This document shows, piece after piece, positions 60,480-64,000 of a DNA stretch of 64,000 nt. Position numbers and translations under genes: made by a program. The notes below the pieces were generated by a model. The model ran no database searches, was not told the origin of the DNA, and saw only the letters and a list, made by a program, of their open reading frames with translations. Each line of letters starts with the position of its first letter. Position 1 is the first letter of the stretch. Origin of the DNA: Haloferax namakaokahaiae (GTDB lineage Archaea; Halobacteriota; Halobacteria; Halobacteriales; Haloferacaceae); assembly GCF_042663225.1 (NCBI RefSeq), contig NZ_JBHTAA010000005.1, positions 124,001 through 188,000 of the forward strand, read 5' to 3'.

Positions 60480-60817
60480 TACCGATGTCCTCGGTTGTGC
60501 CTCCAGTTGGGGGGAGGTATAAACTTTATGCCCTCGTGCAAATTTGGAAGTCGTCGCTGTCTGTCGATTATCGAATTCGTGTCTGCAACTGGTCTCGTCG
60601 GGGTTCGAGCATCTGAATTCCTATCACAAGCCACGTTCATTGGCATAACTTATGGCGATTATCGAGATGGCCTGTCGAAGGCGTGCGCGTACCTGTTCGC
60701 GCGCCCGGACGGTCCGAGTGGGCCGAGTTTCACACCCCACGAAACGTGTCTGCAACTGTCTAACACCCGGCCGTCCGAACCACAAGACACGAAACCCCGC
60801 GGGTGCGTAGAGTGTGT
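60480..60817. other. 338-base intergenic region without a supported gene
   Basis: No convincing frame on either strand. An AT-rich, partly symmetric TATAAACTTTATG (60519-60531) could serve promoters in both directions, and a second CATAACTTATG-like patch lies at 60645-60655. The 14-base CGTGTCTGCAACTG occurs twice (near 60579 and 60745). A non-coding RNA is possible. Confidence 0.5.
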
Positions 60818-61177
60818 ATGTCGAATTATCTCGTCGCTATGGAAGCGGCTTGGCTCGTCCGAGATGTCGATGGCATCGACGACGCGATCGGTGTCGCGGT
60901 CAGCGAGGCCGGAAAGCGTCTCAACCAGAAGAACAAGGAGTACGTCGAAGTCGAAATCGGTTCGACGCCGTGTCCGGCCTGCGGCGAACCGTTCGACTCC
61001 GCGTTCATCGCGGCGAACACGGCGCTCGTCGGACTCCTCCTCGAAATCAAGGTGTTCAACGCGGATGGAGAGAAACACGCCTCTCGCATCGCAAAGAGCG
61101 AAGTCGGCGGCGCACTCCGCGACGTGCCGCTCGACGTCATCGACGTGCTCGAATTCGAGTCCGAAGACGACGAGTAA
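60818..61177 (+). CDS. DUF555 family protein
   Basis: 119 residues from the ATG at 60818 (MSNYLVAMEAAWLVRDVDGI). DUF555/UPF0212 members are found in most Euryarchaea; a zinc or disulfide pair CPACGEPFDSAF sits at about residue 52, and the acidic C-terminus ends SEDDE. No function is known, though conservation suggests a housekeeping role in RNA or translation. It precedes the HTH-CBS gene on the same strand with a 42-base gap. Confidence 0.85.
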   Translation: MSNYLVAMEAAWLVRDVDGIDDAIGVAVSEAGKRLNQKNKEYVEVEIGSTPCPACGEPFDSAFIAANTALVGLLLEIKVFNADGEKHASRIAKSEVGGALRDVPLDVIDVLEFESEDDE

Positions 61178-61199
61178 TCGAGGAGTAACCTTTTTCATA

Positions 61200-61219
61200 A
61201 CCGTGGGTTATTCCACGGT
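61200..61219. promoter_or_regulatory. inverted repeat abutting the HTH-CBS start codon
   Basis: ACCGTGG, spacer GTTATT, CCACGGT: seven bases per arm, no mismatch, ending on the base before the ATG at 61220. Likely autoregulatory operator for the HTH protein it precedes. Confidence 0.6.
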
Positions 61220-61759
61220 ATGGAACTCCCGACGCCACAGGATTTGCGGGAACGCCGCAAATCACTCGAGCTAACGCAGAGTGCGCTCGCCGACATGGCG
61301 GGCGTCTCGCAGCCGCTTATCGCTCGCATCGAGGGCGGCGACGTGGACCCGCGGCTTTCGACGCTTCGGCGCATCGTCGAGGCGTTAGACGAAGCGGAGG
61401 GTCGCATCGTCCGTGCCGCGGATATCATGCACACCAAGGTCGTCAGCGTCCAGCCCGACGATTCGGTGCTCAACGCACGCGACATGATGCTCGAAGCCGG
61501 ATTCTCCCAACTGCCCGTCATTCAGGACGGCCGGCCGCTCGGCATCATCTCGAACGCTGACATCCGGCACGTCCAAGAGGACAACGTCGCCGAGCGACCG
61601 GTCAACGAGGTCATGTCCGAGAGCGTGACCACCGTCGAACCCGAGACGACGCTGGACGAAATCGGCGTCTACCTCGACCACAACTCGGCCATCCTCGTCG
61701 TCGAGAGCGGTTCGACCGTCGGTATCATCACGGAAGCCGACATCGCCGCCCACATCTGA
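61220..61759 (+). CDS. Xre-type HTH protein with paired CBS domains
   Basis: 179 residues. The helix-turn-helix is at about 5-60 (LRERRKSLELTQSALADMAG, SQPLIARIEGG). Two CBS domains follow at about 70-118 (IMHTKVVSVQPDDSVLNARD) and 128-175 (MSESVTTVEPETTLDEIG). CBS pairs usually bind adenosine nucleotides, so it may sense AMP or ATP. It should bind DNA directly, and the palindrome on its own start codon is a good candidate site. Its stop touches the stop of the P450 gene. Confidence 0.85.
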   Translation: MELPTPQDLRERRKSLELTQSALADMAGVSQPLIARIEGGDVDPRLSTLRRIVEALDEAEGRIVRAADIMHTKVVSVQPDDSVLNARDMMLEAGFSQLPVIQDGRPLGIISNADIRHVQEDNVAERPVNEVMSESVTTVEPETTLDEIGVYLDHNSAILVVESGSTVGIITEADIAAHI

Positions 61760-63082
61760 TTAGTCTCGCCGACGAGCGACGACGGGCGTCTCGCCGACGG
61801 GTTGCGTCGTCATCTCGGGCGTAATCGAGAGTTCGGCGTCGCCGGCCCAGTCGATATCGTAGTCTCGGAGTACCGTTGCGAGCACTATCTTCGCTTCGGT
61901 AAGCGCGAACGCGCGGCCGAGACAGCTTCGTGGCCCAGCGCCGAACGGGATGTAGGCGTACCGTGGCCGGTCGGTCTCTGTTCCAGTTCTTGTCTCTGTC
62001 TCACGCCAGCGGTCTGGGTCGAATTCGAGGGGCTGGTCGTACCACCGTCCGTCTCGATGCACCTGAATGATAGAGAGGTGAATGTCGGTGCCAGCGGGAA
62101 TCTCGCACTCGCCGACGGGGAACGGTTTCGCCGTCTCTCGGGGAATGGTGTGAACCGGCGGATACAGCCGCAGTGCCTCTTTCAACACGCGTTCGAGGAC
62201 CGACAACTGGTCCAATTCATCGTTCGTCACCGGACCGTCGCCGACGACGCGCTCGACTTCCTCGACGGCTTCTTCGTAGACCTCTGGATTCGTCGCCAAC
62301 GAGTAGAAGGTGAACGTGAGCGCGAGCGCAGTCGTCTCGTGGCCCGCGAAAATCATCCCGACGAGTTGGTTCTCCATCGACTCGACCGTCTCCGGATACT
62401 CGCTCCCCAGTGCGTCGGCGAGTCGCGCGGCGAGACTCTCGGTGTTCGCTGTTTCGACTAATTCTCGTACCTCTTCGCGGAGCACTCGCTCTGCTTTGTC
62501 GAATCGTCGGCGACTCGGCGTGGGAATCCACCGCGGGAGCGCCCACGACGAAGGTGCGAAGCGACCGTTCAACCCGGCGGCGGCGTTCCGAACCCGTTCG
62601 TCGCCGTCGAGTTCGAGTTCGCGGCCGAGAATCGTGGCGAAGATGATATCGAGCGTGATGTGCTTCATCTCGGCTTCGAGCGAGAACGAGGACTGCTCAC
62701 CCCACGTCTCGATGCGACGTTCGACCTGCCGCCGCATCACGGGAGCGTACTCGGTCACCCGGTCCCATCGGAAGAAGGGGTCGAGTTCGGCACGTTGGCG
62801 TCGCCACTCCGCTCCTTCGACCGAGAGCACCGCGTCACCGAACGCCGCCCCGAACTCGTCGCCCTTGACGACTGAATCAGGTTCGGTGACGAACGCCTGT
62901 TCGAAGTAATCGGGGTGTGCGAGGACGTACAACTCGTCCATCCCCAACACGTTGAGTCCCACCACGTCGTCGATGCCGTGGGAGTCGAGTAAACTATCGA
63001 CGAATCCGAACGGGTCGGCGGCGAAGCCGAACGTGTTGCCAACGAGGGGCACCCCCGCCGGCGTCGGTGGTGGTCGCGTCAC
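61760..63082 (-). CDS. cytochrome P450 (CYP174-like)
   Basis: 440 residues. The heme-binding Cys387 lies in FGAGPRSCLGRAFALTEA, the oxygen-binding helix I has AGHETTALAL (Thr250-251) and helix K has the salt-bridge pair ExxR (Glu302, Arg305). No membrane anchor, so the enzyme is soluble and needs a ferredoxin or similar donor, not found here. It probably hydroxylates a lipid or terpenoid; the substrate is unknown. Halobacterium salinarum has a comparable P450 (CYP174A1). It converges with the HTH-CBS gene with no base between stops. Confidence 0.9.
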   Translation of the reverse strand: MTRPPPTPAGVPLVGNTFGFAADPFGFVDSLLDSHGIDDVVGLNVLGMDELYVLAHPDYFEQAFVTEPDSVVKGDEFGAAFGDAVLSVEGAEWRRQRAELDPFFRWDRVTEYAPVMRRQVERRIETWGEQSSFSLEAEMKHITLDIIFATILGRELELDGDERVRNAAAGLNGRFAPSSWALPRWIPTPSRRRFDKAERVLREEVRELVETANTESLAARLADALGSEYPETVESMENQLVGMIFAGHETTALALTFTFYSLATNPEVYEEAVEEVERVVGDGPVTNDELDQLSVLERVLKEALRLYPPVHTIPRETAKPFPVGECEIPAGTDIHLSIIQVHRDGRWYDQPLEFDPDRWRETETRTGTETDRPRYAYIPFGAGPRSCLGRAFALTEAKIVLATVLRDYDIDWAGDAELSITPEMTTQPVGETPVVARRRD

Positions 63083-63124
63083 GTCCTGTGAACCGCAGAG
63101 CAGAAGGAAGAATGGTTCGCTTCG

Positions 63125-64000
63125 TTACAGTTCGAGACCGCGGATAGAGACACCCTCGCCGTTCTCGACGTAGCCGATGATTTTTCCGTCGGTCGATTCG
63201 ACGAGCGCGTCGGCGTTCTGCTCAGGGACTGCGGCCACGAATCCAGTGCCCATGTTGAACGTCTTGTGCATCTCTTCGTCGGAGACGCCGCCCATTGATT
63301 GGATGAACTCGAAGATTGGCTGGGGGTCGAACGCGTCTTCGACGACGTAGTGGTAGTCGCCCATGCGTTCGAGGTTCGTCCACCCGCCGCCGGTGACGTG
63401 GGCGGCGGCGTTCGTTTCGGCCGCGCGCAGGTCGTCCAACAGATACGTGTAGAGTCGAGTCGGTTCGAGCAGCGCCTCGCCGACGGTGTCGTACTCGTCG
63501 CCGTCCCACTCGTCGGTGTACTCGCCGTCGCTGGTCGCGGTTTTGCGGGCGAGCGTCAGGCCGTTCGAGTGGATACCCGAGGACTCGAAGCCCACGAGTG
63601 CGTCTCCCGGTTCTGCCTCTCCGGGGAAGAGTGCGTCTTTGTCGGCCAGTCCCGCGCACGTGCCAGCGAGGTCGAGACCGTTGATGACCTCGGGCATGAC
63701 GGCGGTCTCGCCGCCGACGAGTTCGATATCGGCCTCGTCGGCACCGGCGTTGAGACCCTGCCCGACCTGCTCGGCGAAGCGTTCGTCGGGTTCGTCCACC
63801 GCGAGGTAGTCAACGAACGCGACGGGACGCACGCCCGCGGCGACGAGGTCGTTGGCGTTCATTGCGATGCAGTCGATACCGACCGTGGAGTAGTCTTCCA
63901 GCGCCTCGGCGACGAGGAGTTTCGTCCCGACGCCGTCGGTTGCGAGTCCGAGATAGCGGTCGCCGATGTCGAGGAGTCCGGCGTAGTCGCCCGACCCACC
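63125..64000 (-). CDS. purM: phosphoribosylformylglycinamidine cyclo-ligase, 5' part outside the window
   Basis: 292 codons (291 residues) of the AIR synthase are visible and the frame runs off the window edge. Landmarks are LATDGVGTKLLVAE, MNANDLVAAGVRPVAFVDYL, VGGETAVMPEV, HSNGLTLARK and HVTGGGWTN. It closes the imidazole ring in purine synthesis with ATP. The 40 or so N-terminal residues are missing because of the window limit, not a truncation. It follows the P450 in the minus-strand order with a 42-base gap. Confidence 0.92.
   Translation of the reverse strand, partial: GGSGDYAGLLDIGDRYLGLATDGVGTKLLVAEALEDYSTVGIDCIAMNANDLVAAGVRPVAFVDYLAVDEPDERFAEQVGQGLNAGADEADIELVGGETAVMPEVINGLDLAGTCAGLADKDALFPGEAEPGDALVGFESSGIHSNGLTLARKTATSDGEYTDEWDGDEYDTVGEALLEPTRLYTYLLDDLRAAETNAAAHVTGGGWTNLERMGDYHYVVEDAFDPQPIFEFIQSMGGVSDEEMHKTFNMGTGFVAAVPEQNADALVESTDGKIIGYVENGEGVSIRGLEL

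Noticed and set aside
60579..60758. CGTGTCTGCAACTG occurring twice 166 bases apart
   Set aside because: Only two copies and no further similarity around them; too little for a CRISPR-like or att-type call.
1..64000. CRISPR arrays, rRNA operons, intact transposases and replication-origin genes
   Set aside because: I looked for regularly spaced repeats, rRNA blocks, transposase motifs and Orc1/Cdc6-like genes and saw none in this window.

Overview
The window is a 64 kb piece of a haloarchaeal chromosome (class Halobacteria). The evidence is high GC by eye, Asp/Glu-rich proteins, Tat-type lipoprotein signals, TATA-like boxes about 27-30 bases before start codons (leaderless transcription), and archaeal genes (topoisomerase VI, beta proteasome, XPB-Bax1, PAC2 chaperone) beside bacterial-type gyrase and DnaK/DnaJ/GrpE. 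The order grpE-dnaK-dnaJ ... gyrA-gyrB-top6B-top6A ... lig-psmB resembles Haloferax as I remember it; this was not checked. No rRNA, tRNA, CRISPR array or intact insertion sequence was recognised.

Layout. 1-4.5 kb: DUF3179 lipoprotein, a small conserved protein, a bactofilin-like protein, a DUF4349 lipoprotein and a YchF-like GTPase. 4.5-12.5 kb: a non-coding gap, a 1637-residue nine-PAS regulator, a HalOD1 plus zinc-protein pair, a universal stress protein, a winged-helix regulator and a small membrane protein. 12.5-20.2 kb: aminotransferase, a three-gene NitT/TauT-type ABC importer, and XPB helicase with its Bax1 nuclease partner separated by an antisense lipoprotein gene. 20.2-27 kb: a second PAS/GAF/HTH_10 regulator, a DUF7344-like protein, an RNA m5C methyltransferase whose PUA-like domain is a separate overlapping gene, PAC2 and GrpE. 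27-34 kb: a hydrolase, DnaK, DnaJ, an AMP-ligase-like fragment, GNAT, a VapBC toxin-antitoxin pair between 13-base direct repeats, and an AT-richer orphan membrane gene.

34-44.9 kb is metabolic: acyl-CoA synthetase, GNAT, two small membrane proteins, cytidine deaminase, uridine phosphorylase, NDH-2, an HTH regulator, a sugar epimerase, DUF389, arginase and a NUDIX hydrolase. 44.9-53.1 kb encodes both type II topoisomerases: gyrB-gyrA on the minus strand diverging from top6B-top6A on the plus strand. 53.1-64 kb: hydrolases, ATP-dependent DNA ligase, a GCS2-like ligase, an Arg-rich orphan protein, proteasome beta, DUF555, an HTH-CBS protein, a cytochrome P450 and the 3' part of purM.

The themes are DNA topology and repair (gyrase, Topo VI, ligase, XPB-Bax1), protein quality control (DnaK system, PsmB, PAC2), pyrimidine salvage (cdd, udp) and sensing (two large HTH_10 regulators). 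Most genes look like ordinary core chromosome. The regions most worth a second look are the vapBC cassette (32.7-33.5 kb), inverted repeats abutting several start codons, the giant PAS regulator, and two gene-free stretches at 4.5-5.0 and 60.5-60.8 kb.
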